A stretch of DNA of 64,000 nt from Streptococcus suis (GTDB lineage: Bacteria; Bacillota; Bacilli; Lactobacillales; Streptococcaceae), in contig CP102145.1 in assembly GCA_024583055.1 (NCBI GenBank), forward strand, positions 1,860,001 through 1,924,000, given 5' to 3'. Positions 1-8,352 of the stretch are shown here, in pieces. Every line of letters begins with the position of its first letter. The first letter of the stretch is position 1. The notes beneath the pieces were generated by a model. It had not been told where the DNA came from, ran no database searches, and worked only from the letters and a program-made list of their open reading frames with translations. The translations under genes were made by a program, and so were the position numbers.

Positions 1-1
1 C

Positions 2-1138
2 TTTCAGGATGTATTTGGTCAAGAAGCGGACGCGGCATTCTTCTCGCCAGGTCGAATTAACCTGATTGGTGAACACACGGACTACAACGGCGGTCATGTT
101 TTCCCAGCTGCCATTACTTTGGGGACCTATGGTGCAGCCCGCAAGCGTGATGACCAAGTCCTGCGCTTTTACTCTGCCAATTTTGAGGAATTGGGTATTA
201 TTGAGGTGGATTTGGGCAATTTAGTCTATGACAAGGCCCATAACTGGACCAACTACGCCAAGGGCGTACTTAAGTTCTTGCAGGAGGCTGGACATACGAT
301 TGACTCGGGTATGGACGTCTATATCTATGGCAATATTCCAAATGGGTCTGGCCTGTCCTCATCAGCCTCTTTGGAACTGCTGATTGGGATTATTGCGGAG
401 GAGCTATACAAGTTAGACTTGACTCGCCTTGATTTGGTTAAAATCGGAAAATTGACGGAAAATCAGTTCATCGGGGTTAATTCAGGAATCATGGACCAAT
501 TTGCTATCGGTATGGGTGCGGACAATAAGGCGATTTACCTAGATACCAATACGTTGGAATATGACTTGGTGCCGCTGGATTTGGGCGACCATGTCATTGT
601 TATCATGAATACCAATAAGCGCCGTGAATTGGCAGATTCTAAGTACAATGAGCGCCGTGCGGAATGTGAAAAAGCGGTGGAAGAGCTCAATTCTGTCCTC
701 TCTATCGAGACCTTGGGTGAGTTGGACGAATGGACTTTTGACGAATATGCTTACTTGATTAAGGACGAAAACCGTCTCAAACGGGCGCGACATGCCGTTC
801 TGGAAAATCAACGGACCTTGCAGGCTCGGGCAGCGCTTGAAGCTGGTGATTTGGCAAAATTCGGTCGTCTGGTCAATGCCTCACATGTGTCCTTGGAGCA
901 TGATTATGAAGTGACCGGTCTGGAATTAGATACGTTGGCCCATACCGCTTGGCAACAAGAGGGCGTTCTCGGGGCGAGGATGACGGGAGCAGGATTTGGT
1001 GGCTGTGGCATTGCCATTGTCCACAAGGATAAGGTAGAAGCCTTTAAGGAAAATGTTGGCAAGACCTACACAGAAGTGGTCGGCTATGCACCTAGCTTTT
1101 ATGTGGCAGAAATTGCTGGCGGTTCAACCGTTTTGTAA
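2..1138 (+). CDS. galK: Galactokinase, 5' end cut by window edge
   Basis: Phosphorylates galactose to galactose 1-phosphate in the cytoplasm, the first step of the Leloir pathway. The reading frame is already open at base 2, and the signature [16 protein letters not shown] lies at about 45-100, so only the first few codons are missing. The ATP-binding GHMP motif [11 protein letters not shown] is at about 339-371, and the C-terminal motif MTGAGFGGC is at about 979-1005. All three GHMP kinase motifs are present and the enzyme looks intact. galT follows after 25 bp, so the two are probably one operon; no galE is in view. Confidence 0.97.
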   Translation, partial: FQDVFGQEADAAFFSPGRINLIGEHTDYNGGHVFPAAITLGTYGAARKRDDQVLRFYSANFEELGIIEVDLGNLVYDKAHNWTNYAKGVLKFLQEAGHTIDSGMDVYIYGNIPNGSGLSSSASLELLIGIIAEELYKLDLTRLDLVKIGKLTENQFIGVNSGIMDQFAIGMGADNKAIYLDTNTLEYDLVPLDLGDHVIVIMNTNKRRELADSKYNERRAECEKAVEELNSVLSIETLGELDEWTFDEYAYLIKDENRLKRARHAVLENQRTLQARAALEAGDLAKFGRLVNASHVSLEHDYEVTGLELDTLAHTAWQQEGVLGARMTGAGFGGCGIAIVHKDKVEAFKENVGKTYTEVVGYAPSFYVAEIAGGSTVL

Positions 1139-1163
1139 GATGTGAAATGATGAAGGAGAGACG

Positions 1164-2639
1164 ATGGCAAATCTGGTAGATACATTTGTGGAGCAAGCGA
1201 TTGTTCATAGTGACTTTGAGGAGATGGACCGTCTCTATCTGCGCAATCGGGTTTTGGCTTTGGTTGGCGAGCAGGTCTTGGACATTGAGACGGAGCTGAC
1301 GGATATGATTGCCCTCAAAGATGCCTTGTTGGCATCGGCTCTTGAGGCTGGTCAAGTTGGGGAACTCTTGGAGGAGCAGGACATGGTTGGGGCTAGTCTG
1401 ATGGACTTGGTGACACCGGCTCCTAGTCAGGTTAACCGTCAATTTTGGGCGACCTATGAAAATAGTCCGGAGCAGGCTATTGCGGATTTCTATGACCTCA
1501 GCAAGCGCAATGATTATATCAAGCTAGCAGCTGTTGCCAAAAATATCTATTACCAAGTACCGACAGATTATGGCAATCTGGAAATCACCATCAACTTGTC
1601 CAAACCAGAGAAGGATCCGAAAGCCATTGCGGCGGCCAAATTAGCAGAAGCAAGTAATTATCCTAAATGCCTGCTCTGTATGGAAAATGAGGGCTATCAG
1701 GGGCGGATCAATCATCCTGCTCGTGCCAATCACCGGATTATTCGTCTTCAGTTGGGGCAGGAGAACTGGGGCTTTCAGTATTCGCCCTATGCTTATTTTA
1801 ATGAGCATGCCATTTTCCTCAATGCTGAGCATGTGCCAATGGCCATTACGCCACAGACCTTTGAGCAACTCTTGGATTTGATTGACCTTTTGCCGGGTTA
1901 TTTTGTCGGTTCCAATTCGGATTTGCCGATTTCTGGTGGCTCTATCTTGACCCACAATCACTATCAGGGTGGTCGGCACACCTTCCCTATGGATGAGGCT
2001 CCGATTGAGCAGGAGCTGACGTTTACAGGCTTTGAAGGTGTACAGGCTGGACTGGTCAAGTGGCCCATGTCGGTCATCCGTTTGACTTCCAGCGATCGGA
2101 CGGCGCTGCTTGGTTTGGCGGCTAAGATTTTGGAAAAATGGCGGAGCTATTCAGATGACTTGGTTGGAATTAAGGCTGAGACGAATGGAGTACCGCATCA
2201 TACCATTACACCGATTGCCCGCAAGCGTGACGGTCGTTATGAGCTGGACTTGGTCCTCCGCGACAATCAGACTTCGGAGGAATTTCCAGACGGCATTTAC
2301 CATCCTCATCCAGATGTTCAGCATATCAAGAAAGAAAATATCGGCTTGATTGAAGTCATGGGCTTGGCCATCTTGCCACCGCGCCTTAAGGCGGAGTTGG
2401 CCGAGGTGGAGAAATTCCTGCTGGGGCAGGACAGTCAAGTGGCAGCCTATCACCAAGACTGGGCAGACCGCTTGAAGACCGCTCACAGCTCAATTACCGC
2501 TGAAAATGTCCAAGAGATTGTCCGCACGTCGGTGGGACAAATCTTTGCCCGTGTACTTGAAGATGCCGGCGTCTACAAACGCACACCAGAAGGCCAAGCT
2601 GCCTTTAGAAGATTTGTCGAGTTTGTGGGGGTTGTATAA
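1164..2639 (+). CDS. galT: UDP-glucose--hexose-1-phosphate uridylyltransferase, class II
   Basis: Exchanges the UMP of UDP-glucose onto galactose 1-phosphate, the second Leloir step. At 491 residues it has the length of the Firmicute class II GalT rather than the shorter E. coli type. Visible motifs include [13 protein letters not shown], a [13 protein letters not shown] segment typical of the family, and [17 protein letters not shown]. The start is well supported by GAAGGAGAG just upstream. It lies 25 bp behind galK. A weak GC-rich hairpin with a U run (about 2655-2676) follows the stop codon and could end the operon. Confidence 0.95.
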   Translation: MANLVDTFVEQAIVHSDFEEMDRLYLRNRVLALVGEQVLDIETELTDMIALKDALLASALEAGQVGELLEEQDMVGASLMDLVTPAPSQVNRQFWATYENSPEQAIADFYDLSKRNDYIKLAAVAKNIYYQVPTDYGNLEITINLSKPEKDPKAIAAAKLAEASNYPKCLLCMENEGYQGRINHPARANHRIIRLQLGQENWGFQYSPYAYFNEHAIFLNAEHVPMAITPQTFEQLLDLIDLLPGYFVGSNSDLPISGGSILTHNHYQGGRHTFPMDEAPIEQELTFTGFEGVQAGLVKWPMSVIRLTSSDRTALLGLAAKILEKWRSYSDDLVGIKAETNGVPHHTITPIARKRDGRYELDLVLRDNQTSEEFPDGIYHPHPDVQHIKKENIGLIEVMGLAILPPRLKAELAEVEKFLLGQDSQVAAYHQDWADRLKTAHSSITAENVQEIVRTSVGQIFARVLEDAGVYKRTPEGQAAFRRFVEFVGVV

Positions 2640-2677
2640 TAACTTTCGAAGGGTAGGCAGACGCCTGCTCTTTTTGT

Positions 2678-2683
2678 TATAAT
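2678..2683 (+). promoter_or_regulatory. -10 element of the EamA transporter gene
   Basis: A consensus TATAAT lies 25 bp before the start codon at 2709, with AAAGGAG between. It directly follows the weak terminator-like hairpin behind galT, so the transporter is probably transcribed separately. No convincing -35 hexamer is visible. Confidence 0.5.
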
Positions 2684-2708
2684 AGTAAAAGTTATCAAAG
2701 GAGTAGAT

Positions 2709-3617
2709 ATGAAAAATTCAAAAATTGGGACTTTCATTACGCTTGTGGCAGGTATTGCTTGGGGTTTGTCGGGAGTCAGTGGGCAATATTTGATGACGCG
2801 TGGGGTGACGGTTGAGATGATTACGACCCTGCGTTTGGTGATTTCGGGCGTGGTTCTGCTGGGCGTGGCCTATTTGACCAGTAGGGACCAGTTGATGGCT
2901 GTTTTGAAAAATAAAAAGGCCCTGCTTGGGATTTTCCTCTTTGCCATGCTGGGCTTGGTGCTCAATCAAATCGCTTATCTACAAGCCATTTACTATACAA
3001 ATGCCGGTACGGCAACGGTTTTGCAATACCTCTGTCCTATTTTGGTCTTGGGTTATACCTGTCTGCGGGACCGACAAAAGCCGACAGCGGTTGAATTGAT
3101 GTCGATTGCTCTTGCTGTAGTAGGTACATTTCTGATTGCGACACATGGGCAATTGGACAAGCTGGCGGTGACACCGCTTGGTCTGGCATGGGGGATTTTC
3201 TCAGCCTTCACTTACGCCCTCTATATCATCCTGCCTAGTCGCTATATTCGCCAATATGGAAGTATGGTGGTCATTGGGATTGGCATGCTGATGGGTGGTT
3301 TGGTGGCAGTTTTTGCCTTTAGGACCTGGGGCCAGAGCCTTCCCGTGGACGGTGGTAGTCTCTTGGGCATGTTGGGAATTGTTGGTGTTGGTACCATTTT
3401 TGCCTATACGGCCTTTCTCAAGGGCGTCAGCATGGTCGGTCCGGTCAAGGGCAGTCTGTTGGCTTCGATTGAGCCGGTCGCATCGGTCTTTTTTGCCGTT
3501 TGGCTAGTTAATGAGCAATTTTATCCCATTGATTTTTTGGGGATGGTGCTGATTTTGGTGGCTGTTCTACTGATTTCCCTGAAAGATTTAGTGATTTCAC
3601 GAAAGAGTATTGGTTAA
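2709..3617 (+). CDS. EamA/DMT-family transporter
   Basis: A 302-residue inner-membrane protein with about ten hydrophobic segments arranged as two EamA repeats, the pattern of the drug/metabolite transporter superfamily. The start follows AAAGGAG with good spacing. The first repeat opens with a GIAWGLSGVSGQY segment and the second with a GLAWGIFSAFTYALY segment. Substrate cannot be read from sequence; members move amino acids, nucleosides or other metabolites. It stands between the gal genes and cutC with its own likely promoter, so its neighbours give no strong hint of function. Confidence 0.85.
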   Translation: MKNSKIGTFITLVAGIAWGLSGVSGQYLMTRGVTVEMITTLRLVISGVVLLGVAYLTSRDQLMAVLKNKKALLGIFLFAMLGLVLNQIAYLQAIYYTNAGTATVLQYLCPILVLGYTCLRDRQKPTAVELMSIALAVVGTFLIATHGQLDKLAVTPLGLAWGIFSAFTYALYIILPSRYIRQYGSMVVIGIGMLMGGLVAVFAFRTWGQSLPVDGGSLLGMLGIVGVGTIFAYTAFLKGVSMVGPVKGSLLASIEPVASVFFAVWLVNEQFYPIDFLGMVLILVAVLLISLKDLVISRKSIG

Positions 3618-3666
3618 GATGCTCTTTTTTGTTATACTAAAAGAAAAGGCTTACAAAGGAGAAAAT

Positions 3667-4296
3667 ATGCTTAGAGAATTTTGTTCGGAGAACCATATTG
3701 ACGTAGCGCGTGCCCTTTCTTTAGGGGCGCAACGAGTGGAGTTGTGCGATAATTTGGCAGTCGGTGGAACGACACCTAGCTATGCGGTGATTGATTACGT
3801 TTGTCAACTGGCCCATGAAAATGATGCGACGGTCATGACCATGATTCGCCCCCGTGGCGGGAATTTCTGTTATGATGAGGTGGAAGTGGACATGATGGTA
3901 GAAGATTGTAAGGTGGCCAAGAAACTGGGTTCGGACGGTCTGGTTTATGGTCTGTTGACCGAGGAAAATTGGCTGGACGAGGTCGCTTTGGAGAAATTAT
4001 TGGCCGTGTCTGAAGGGTGCGAAGTTGTTTTTCACATGGCCTTTGATCAAATACCACGCAGGAGACAATTTGAGGCCATTGATTGGCTGGCAGCACACGG
4101 TGTGACGCGGATTTTAACGCGGGGTAATCTGTCTGGTTGTGCTTTGGAAAACATTGACTGGCTAAACGAGATTGTGACTTATGCCAAGGGAAAAATTCAA
4201 ATCCTTATTGGTGGTGGATTGACGGTGAATAACGTTCCAGAATTGGTCAACAAGCTACCGATTGACCAAGTCCATGGAACAAAATTGTTTTGGTAA
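3667..4296 (+). CDS. cutC: CutC-family protein
   Basis: A 209-residue TIM-barrel protein of the CutC family, historically linked to copper homeostasis although its biochemical role is unsettled. Family signatures include the N-terminal FCSENHIDV (residues 5-13), GAQRVELCDNLAVGGTTPS, MIRPRGGNF and the C-terminal GGGLT motif. I chose ATG 3667 because ACAAAGGAG precedes it; an in-frame upstream extension to 3610 lacks a ribosome site and is not conserved-looking. A CiaR-type promoter for a small RNA begins 7 bp after the stop codon. Confidence 0.9.
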   Translation: MLREFCSENHIDVARALSLGAQRVELCDNLAVGGTTPSYAVIDYVCQLAHENDATVMTMIRPRGGNFCYDEVEVDMMVEDCKVAKKLGSDGLVYGLLTEENWLDEVALEKLLAVSEGCEVVFHMAFDQIPRRRQFEAIDWLAAHGVTRILTRGNLSGCALENIDWLNEIVTYAKGKIQILIGGGLTVNNVPELVNKLPIDQVHGTKLFW

Positions 4297-4302
4297 GAAA
4301 AC

Positions 4303-4335
4303 TTTAAGTTTTCTTTAAGGAGTCTTCAGTATACT
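4303..4335 (+). promoter_or_regulatory. CiaR-type operator and promoter
   Basis: Two exact copies of TTTAAG (4303-4308 and 4314-4319) are separated by 5 bp. The second copy ends exactly 10 bp before a TATACT -10 hexamer (4330-4335). This is the architecture described for CiaR-activated promoters in streptococci, where the direct repeat takes the place of the -35 element. Established knowledge supplies the regulator; the cia genes themselves are not in this window. Confidence 0.8.
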
Positions 4336-4341
4336 CTATTT

Positions 4342-4405
4342 ATTCTTTTTCATATAATCTCCTGAAGGCGCCCGGCATTTGTCGGGTGTTTTCTTTCTTT
4401 TTTAT
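4342..4405 (+). ncRNA. Probable Cia-dependent small RNA (csRNA)
   Basis: The predicted transcript starts about 7 bp after the TATACT box and ends in an intrinsic terminator, giving roughly 60-70 nt. It carries TCTCCT (4358-4363) in its unpaired 5' half, complementary to Shine-Dalgarno AGGAGA. That is the feature by which streptococcal csRNAs are thought to block translation. No open reading frame with a ribosome site exists in it. Start and end are inferred from promoter and terminator positions, not measured. Confidence 0.75.
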
Positions 4406-4412
4406 ATTTTAT
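4369..4412 (+). terminator. Intrinsic terminator of the csRNA
   Basis: CCCGGC and GTCGGG flank an ATTT loop at 4371-4386, and a long T-rich run (TTTTCTTTCTTTTTT) follows. It would release the small RNA and would also stop read-through from cutC. Confidence 0.8.
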
Positions 4413-4616
4413 CGGGGATGGAGCGAGAACTATGAGCATTGAACTATCTGTAGATTGGAGACAAAGAATGCTGTTACTATTGAGCTAGTTTGAAAGGGGT
4501 GACTGACTTCAGATATGTTATGAGAGTCAGGGGTTATTCGTTCTGGCTCTCCAAATCCTATACAAGCCTCAGAATATTTGTTATACTAAGAATAGAAAGA
4601 ACATTTGGAGGTTTCT
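4413..4616. other. Intergenic stretch before the lipoprotein gene
   Basis: No gene is supported here. A frame opening at 4490 has no family signature and runs into the lipoprotein gene in another frame. The 3' end holds an extended -10 promoter (TGT followed by TATACT at 4582-4587) that fits the lipoprotein start at 4617. Confidence 0.5.
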
Positions 4617-5282
4617 ATGAAGAGGGTAAAATATCTTGGTCTGCTCTTGGGGGCTATGACATTTCTAGCTGCTTGTCAGCCAGCAGATTTGCAGTCCACT
4701 ACTACTGAGACAGAAACGTCTACTCAAACTTCTGCTCCAACGGAATCAGAAGAGATATCGGTTGGTTCAAGTGAGCAAGAGGCGGGGTCTTCTGCTCAGC
4801 AAGGTTTTTCCTTACCAGTAATTTATCAGGACGTCATCGGAAATTACCAAGCTAGTCTTGCCCAACCAGAAGCTATCAATCCCGAACAGGTCAGCACCCA
4901 ATTATTCTTGGTTCATCAGCCGGAAATCTATGCTGGCGCTTTCTATAGCCTGTATGATTTTAACCAAGATGGGGTTGAAGATCTGATCATTGCTCTGAAA
5001 AAATCAGATAGTTATGTGCTGATTGACCTCTATACTCTGTATGGTGGAGGGGACCTCTTACGCCTGGTTGACAGTTTCCGTCATATCGGTCCTGAAATAG
5101 GTGAGGAGGCCATTCTCCGTCCCCTACAAGATGGTAGCTATCTTTATGAGGTTGCTGGTCAATCCAAGCTCTATCAATATGACGAACATATTCCGGGATT
5201 GGGTCCTGTTCCTGAGATAGAAGCAGAATCACCAGTTTTTGATCTGAACAGTTTGACCTGGATTCAGATAGAAGCACAATAG
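4617..5282 (+). CDS. Predicted lipoprotein with a DxNxDG loop
   Basis: A 221-residue exported protein. The first 20 residues form a lipoprotein signal ending in the lipobox LAAC, so Cys20 should be lipidated and the protein tethered to the outer face of the membrane. A Ser/Thr/Glu-rich linker follows (about 21-65). The rest contains YDFNQDGVEDL, which resembles the calcium-binding DxNxDG loop of FG-GAP/VCBS or EF-hand-like repeats. I chose ATG 4617 over an upstream TTG because GGAGG sits 5 bp before it. I do not recognise a specific function. Confidence 0.75.
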   Translation: MKRVKYLGLLLGAMTFLAACQPADLQSTTTETETSTQTSAPTESEEISVGSSEQEAGSSAQQGFSLPVIYQDVIGNYQASLAQPEAINPEQVSTQLFLVHQPEIYAGAFYSLYDFNQDGVEDLIIALKKSDSYVLIDLYTLYGGGDLLRLVDSFRHIGPEIGEEAILRPLQDGSYLYEVAGQSKLYQYDEHIPGLGPVPEIEAESPVFDLNSLTWIQIEAQ

Positions 5283-5283
5283 T

Positions 5284-5316
5284 AAAAGGCTTGAGTTGAT
5301 GCTCAGGCCTTTGGTT
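5284..5316. terminator. Bidirectional terminator between convergent genes
   Basis: AAAGGCTTGAG and CTCAGGCCTTT form an inverted repeat around a short loop, with T-rich DNA to the right and A-rich DNA to the left. It overlaps the stop codon of the minus-strand channel gene and should serve both convergent genes. Confidence 0.75.
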
Positions 5317-5962
5317 TTCTATCCATGTTGGGAAGATTGATTTTGTATTTGATGACTAGCAGTCGGATAATCAAAGAGATGACAAATATAGTAATAAAGG
5401 TAGGAATTTGAGGTAGTTGCCAATTGACCACACAGATATGGTAAATCATACCGGAAAATAGGGCCAAGACAGCATAAACGTCCTCTCGAAGGACAATAGG
5501 GGTCTCATTGACCAATAAGTCTCGGACAATGCCACCACCAACTCCAGTCAGGGTCGCAAGAATACCTGTTGTCACAGCATTTAGCTGTAACTCTATGCCA
5601 GTGTTGGCCCCGATTAGGGCGAAAATCGCCAGACCTATCGCGTCGAAGATGAGGTTGGTTTGGGCAAGGAGAATCAGGGCCTGCTTGTCAAGAGGTGTAT
5701 CCTGTCGGATATGAATGGCGCAGAGATAGAGTAGAATGGCCACGACAACGGATAAGTAGATGGCTGAAGGGTCCGTCAGAGCAGTTGGAATACGATTGGC
5801 CATGATATCTCGAATAATACCACCTCCCACAGCTGTCATCAGACTGAGGAGAGAAATCCCAAATATATCTAGTTTTTTTCTGAAACCTTTAACGGCACCT
5901 GAAACAGCAAAAGCGATTGTCCCTATGTAGTTACAAATGATAAGAAATAGCTCAAAATCCAT
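5303..5962 (-). CDS. TRIC-type (YicG/UPF0126) membrane channel protein
   Basis: A 219-residue protein with about seven hydrophobic segments and two homologous halves. Each half carries a glycine motif followed by I(I/V)RD: AVGGGIIRDIMANRIP and GVGGGIVRDLLVNETP. This is the hallmark of prokaryotic TRIC family cation channels (formerly UPF0126). I chose the internal ATG at 5962 because GGAGGT lies 5 bp upstream of it and covers the first possible ATG. It is convergent with the lipoprotein gene and divergent from the dehydrogenase operon. Confidence 0.87.
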   Translation of the reverse strand: MDFELFLIICNYIGTIAFAVSGAVKGFRKKLDIFGISLLSLMTAVGGGIIRDIMANRIPTALTDPSAIYLSVVVAILLYLCAIHIRQDTPLDKQALILLAQTNLIFDAIGLAIFALIGANTGIELQLNAVTTGILATLTGVGGGIVRDLLVNETPIVLREDVYAVLALFSGMIYHICVVNWQLPQIPTFITIFVISLIIRLLVIKYKINLPNMDRKPKA

Positions 5963-6131
5963 ACCTACCTCCACCTCTAGTTTACCATAGAAACAATTGG
6001 AAATTCAAGAGAAAAAAGTTTGTGATAAAAAGAACTTTATCAGGTGTGTCCTTGTCGACATTTTTGTGAAAAAGTGAACGAAATCAAGGTTTTCAGAAAG
6101 TTTACAAGAAAATGGAAAACGGTTCAAAAAT

Positions 6132-6160
6132 TTGCCATTTGTGAAAAAAAGGTCTATCAT
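6132..6160 (+). promoter_or_regulatory. Promoter of the dehydrogenase operon
   Basis: TTGCCA (6132-6137) and TATCAT (6155-6160) are separated by 17 bp and precede the ribosome site TTTGGAGGAA. Three similar TTTGTGA-plus-A-run segments lie at about 6018, 6064 and 6139, the last inside the spacer. They resemble half-sites of the redox regulator Rex, but no complete inverted repeat is present. Confidence 0.6.
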
Positions 6161-6194
6161 AGTAAGGAAAGAGAAAAAACCTTTGGAGGAAATT

Positions 6195-7163
6195 ATGGTA
6201 TCTATTTCAAAAGAGCAACATTTGGATATGTTCTTGAAAATGCAGCAAATTCGTGATGTTGACATGAAGTTGAACAAATTAGTGCGTCGTGGCTTTGTAC
6301 AAGGTATGACTCACTTCTCAGTTGGTGAAGAAGCAGCAGCGGTAGGTCCGATTGCTAGCTTGACAGACCAAGATATTATCTTCTCTCACCACCGTGGTCA
6401 CGGTCACGTCATTGCAAAAGGTATTGATATCAACGGTATGATGGCAGAGCTTGCTGGTAAGGCAACTGGTACATCTAAAGGCCGTGGTGGTTCCATGCAC
6501 TTGGCCAACGTTGAAAAAGGGAACTTCGGTTCTAACGGTATCGTAGGTGGTGGTTATGCCCTGGCTGTTGGTGCGGCTTTGACCCAACAATACCTTGGTA
6601 CAGATAATATCGTTATCGCCTTCTCAGGTGACTCAGCGACGAACGAAGGTTCTTTCCATGAGTCAATGAACTTGGCAGCTGTTTGGAATTTGCCAGTTAT
6701 CTTCTTTATCACAAACAACCGCTACGGTATCTCAACTGATATTTCTTACTCCACGAAGATTCCTCACCTTTACCTTCGTGCAGCGGCTTACGGTATGCCA
6801 GGTCACTATATCGAAGATGGTAACGATGTGGTTGCTGTTTACGAGAAAATGCAAGAAGTTATCGAATATGTTCGTGCAGGTAACGGTCCAGCCATGGTTG
6901 AGGTTGAATCTTATCGTTGGTTTGGTCACTCAACAGCCGATGCTGGTGTTTACCGTACAAAAGAAGAAGTTAACGAGTGGAAAGCAAAAGATCCGCTTAA
7001 GAAATACCGCAAGTATTTGACTGAAAACAAAATTGCTACCGACGAAGAATTGGATGCAATCGAAGCACAAGTTGCAGAGCAAGTAGAAGCAGCTGTGAAA
7101 TTCGCACAAGAAAGCCCAGATCCAGATATTTCAATTGCATACGAAGACGTTTTTGTGGACTAG
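6195..7163 (+). CDS. pdhA: Dehydrogenase E1 component, alpha subunit (pyruvate/acetoin type)
   Basis: Thiamine diphosphate-dependent alpha subunit of a 2-oxo acid dehydrogenase complex, 322 residues. The cofactor motif starts at GDSATNEGSFHE and ends with ITNN, and the HRGHGH segment typical of this subunit is present. The start at 6195 is preceded by TTGGAGGAA with good spacing; an upstream in-frame ATG at 6132 overlaps the promoter and is unlikely. The operon order E1 alpha, E1 beta, E2, lipoyl-E3 is the one annotated as acoABCL or pdhABCD in streptococci. Whether pyruvate or acetoin is the substrate cannot be told from sequence alone. Confidence 0.93.
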   Translation: MVSISKEQHLDMFLKMQQIRDVDMKLNKLVRRGFVQGMTHFSVGEEAAAVGPIASLTDQDIIFSHHRGHGHVIAKGIDINGMMAELAGKATGTSKGRGGSMHLANVEKGNFGSNGIVGGGYALAVGAALTQQYLGTDNIVIAFSGDSATNEGSFHESMNLAAVWNLPVIFFITNNRYGISTDISYSTKIPHLYLRAAAYGMPGHYIEDGNDVVAVYEKMQEVIEYVRAGNGPAMVEVESYRWFGHSTADAGVYRTKEEVNEWKAKDPLKKYRKYLTENKIATDEELDAIEAQVAEQVEAAVKFAQESPDPDISIAYEDVFVD

Positions 7164-7215
7164 TCTACAGTCTAGATTGAAGAAAAATTTTTTATAAGTA
7201 GGAGAAATTGTAAAA

Positions 7216-8211
7216 ATGGCTGAAACAAAAGTAATGGCCTTGCGTGAAGCGATTAACTTGGCTCAAAGCGAAGAAATGCGTAAGGATGAAAAAGTATTCT
7301 TGATGGGTGAAGACGTCGGTATCTACGGCGGTGACTTCGGTACATCTGTTGGTATGTTGGATGAATTTGGTCCAAAACGCGTTCGCGACACGCCTATCTC
7401 TGAGGCAGCAATTGCTGGTTCTGCAGTTGGTGCGGCTCAAACTGGTCTTCGTCCAATCGTTGACTTGACCTTCATGGACTTCGTAACAATTGCCCTTGAT
7501 GCGATTGTTAACCAAGCTGCTAAAACAAACTACATGTTTGGTGGTGGTTTGAAGACACCTGTAACTTTCCGTGTGGCTTCAGGTTCAGGTATCGGTTCTG
7601 CTGCCCAGCACTCACAATCTCTTGAAGCTTGGTTGACGCACATCCCAGGTATCAAGGTTGTCGCACCTGGTACAGCTAACGATGCAAAAGGTCTATTGAA
7701 ATCATCTATCCTTGATAACAACCCAGTTATCTTCTTGGAGCCAAAAGCTCTTTACGGTAAAAAAGAAGAAGTCAACTTGGATCCAGATTTCTACATTCCA
7801 CTTGGTAAAGGGGACATCAAGCGCGAAGGTACAGATGTGACTATCATCTCCTACGGACGTATGCTTGAGCGTGCAATCCAAGCTGCTGATGAAGTGGCTG
7901 CAGAAGGCATCAGCGTTGAAGTGGTTGACCCACGTACCCTTATCCCATTGGATAAAGAATTGATCATCGAATCAGTGAAGAAAACTGGTAAGGTTATCTT
8001 GGTCAACGATGCTTACAAAACAGGTGGTTTCATCGGTGAAATCGCATCAATCATCACTGAAAGTGAAGCCTTTGACTACTTGGATGCACCAATCATCCGT
8101 ATCGCTTCAGACGATGTACCAGTTCCTTACGCAAACGTTCTTGAAAATGCTGTATTGCCAAACGTAGAGAAAATCAAAGCGGCAATCTACAAACAAGTTA
8201 ACAAGGGTTAA
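7216..8211 (+). CDS. pdhB: Dehydrogenase E1 component, beta subunit
   Basis: 331 residues; pairs with the alpha subunit to decarboxylate the 2-oxo acid. The family motifs GEDVGIYGG, DTPISEAAIAGSAVGAA and the C-terminal VDPRTLIPLD are all present. It begins 52 bp after pdhA behind TAGGAGAAATTG, a slightly long spacing. Codon use matches that of highly expressed streptococcal genes, as in its neighbours. The intergenic region behind it carries the first of two related RNA hairpins. Confidence 0.94.
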   Translation: MAETKVMALREAINLAQSEEMRKDEKVFLMGEDVGIYGGDFGTSVGMLDEFGPKRVRDTPISEAAIAGSAVGAAQTGLRPIVDLTFMDFVTIALDAIVNQAAKTNYMFGGGLKTPVTFRVASGSGIGSAAQHSQSLEAWLTHIPGIKVVAPGTANDAKGLLKSSILDNNPVIFLEPKALYGKKEEVNLDPDFYIPLGKGDIKREGTDVTIISYGRMLERAIQAADEVAAEGISVEVVDPRTLIPLDKELIIESVKKTGKVILVNDAYKTGGFIGEIASIITESEAFDYLDAPIIRIASDDVPVPYANVLENAVLPNVEKIKAAIYKQVNKG

Positions 8212-8268
8212 GAGAAAATCTTGTTATAAACAAGAATGAAACGTAAGAAACTGAAAGAAAGGAATTGA

Positions 8269-8343
8269 ACCCGGCCGGAGAGTTGGGGAATCAGGAATTT
8301 TTAGGAATTTCTCATTTCCAGTCACTCTCTGTTGGGCCCTGGT
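8269..8343 (+). ncRNA. Structured intergenic element 1, upstream of E2 gene
   Basis: A long hairpin whose base is ACC (8269-8271) paired with GGT (8341-8343). GGCC pairs with GGCC above it, then GAGAGT with ACTCTC. A second copy before the E3 gene keeps the same plan with different bases. The only good ribosome site, AAAGGA (8258-8263), lies before the hairpin, and only 9 nt (ATCTTAAAT) separate the hairpin from the ATG. Folding may bring ribosome site and start codon together; this is inference. Confidence 0.65.
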
Positions 8344-8352
8344 ATCTTAAAT

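Noticed and set aside
4490..4708. A 72-codon plus-strand frame before the lipoprotein gene.
   Set aside because: A GGGG stretch lies near its start, but it runs across the lipoprotein promoter and signal peptide in a different frame and resembles no known protein.
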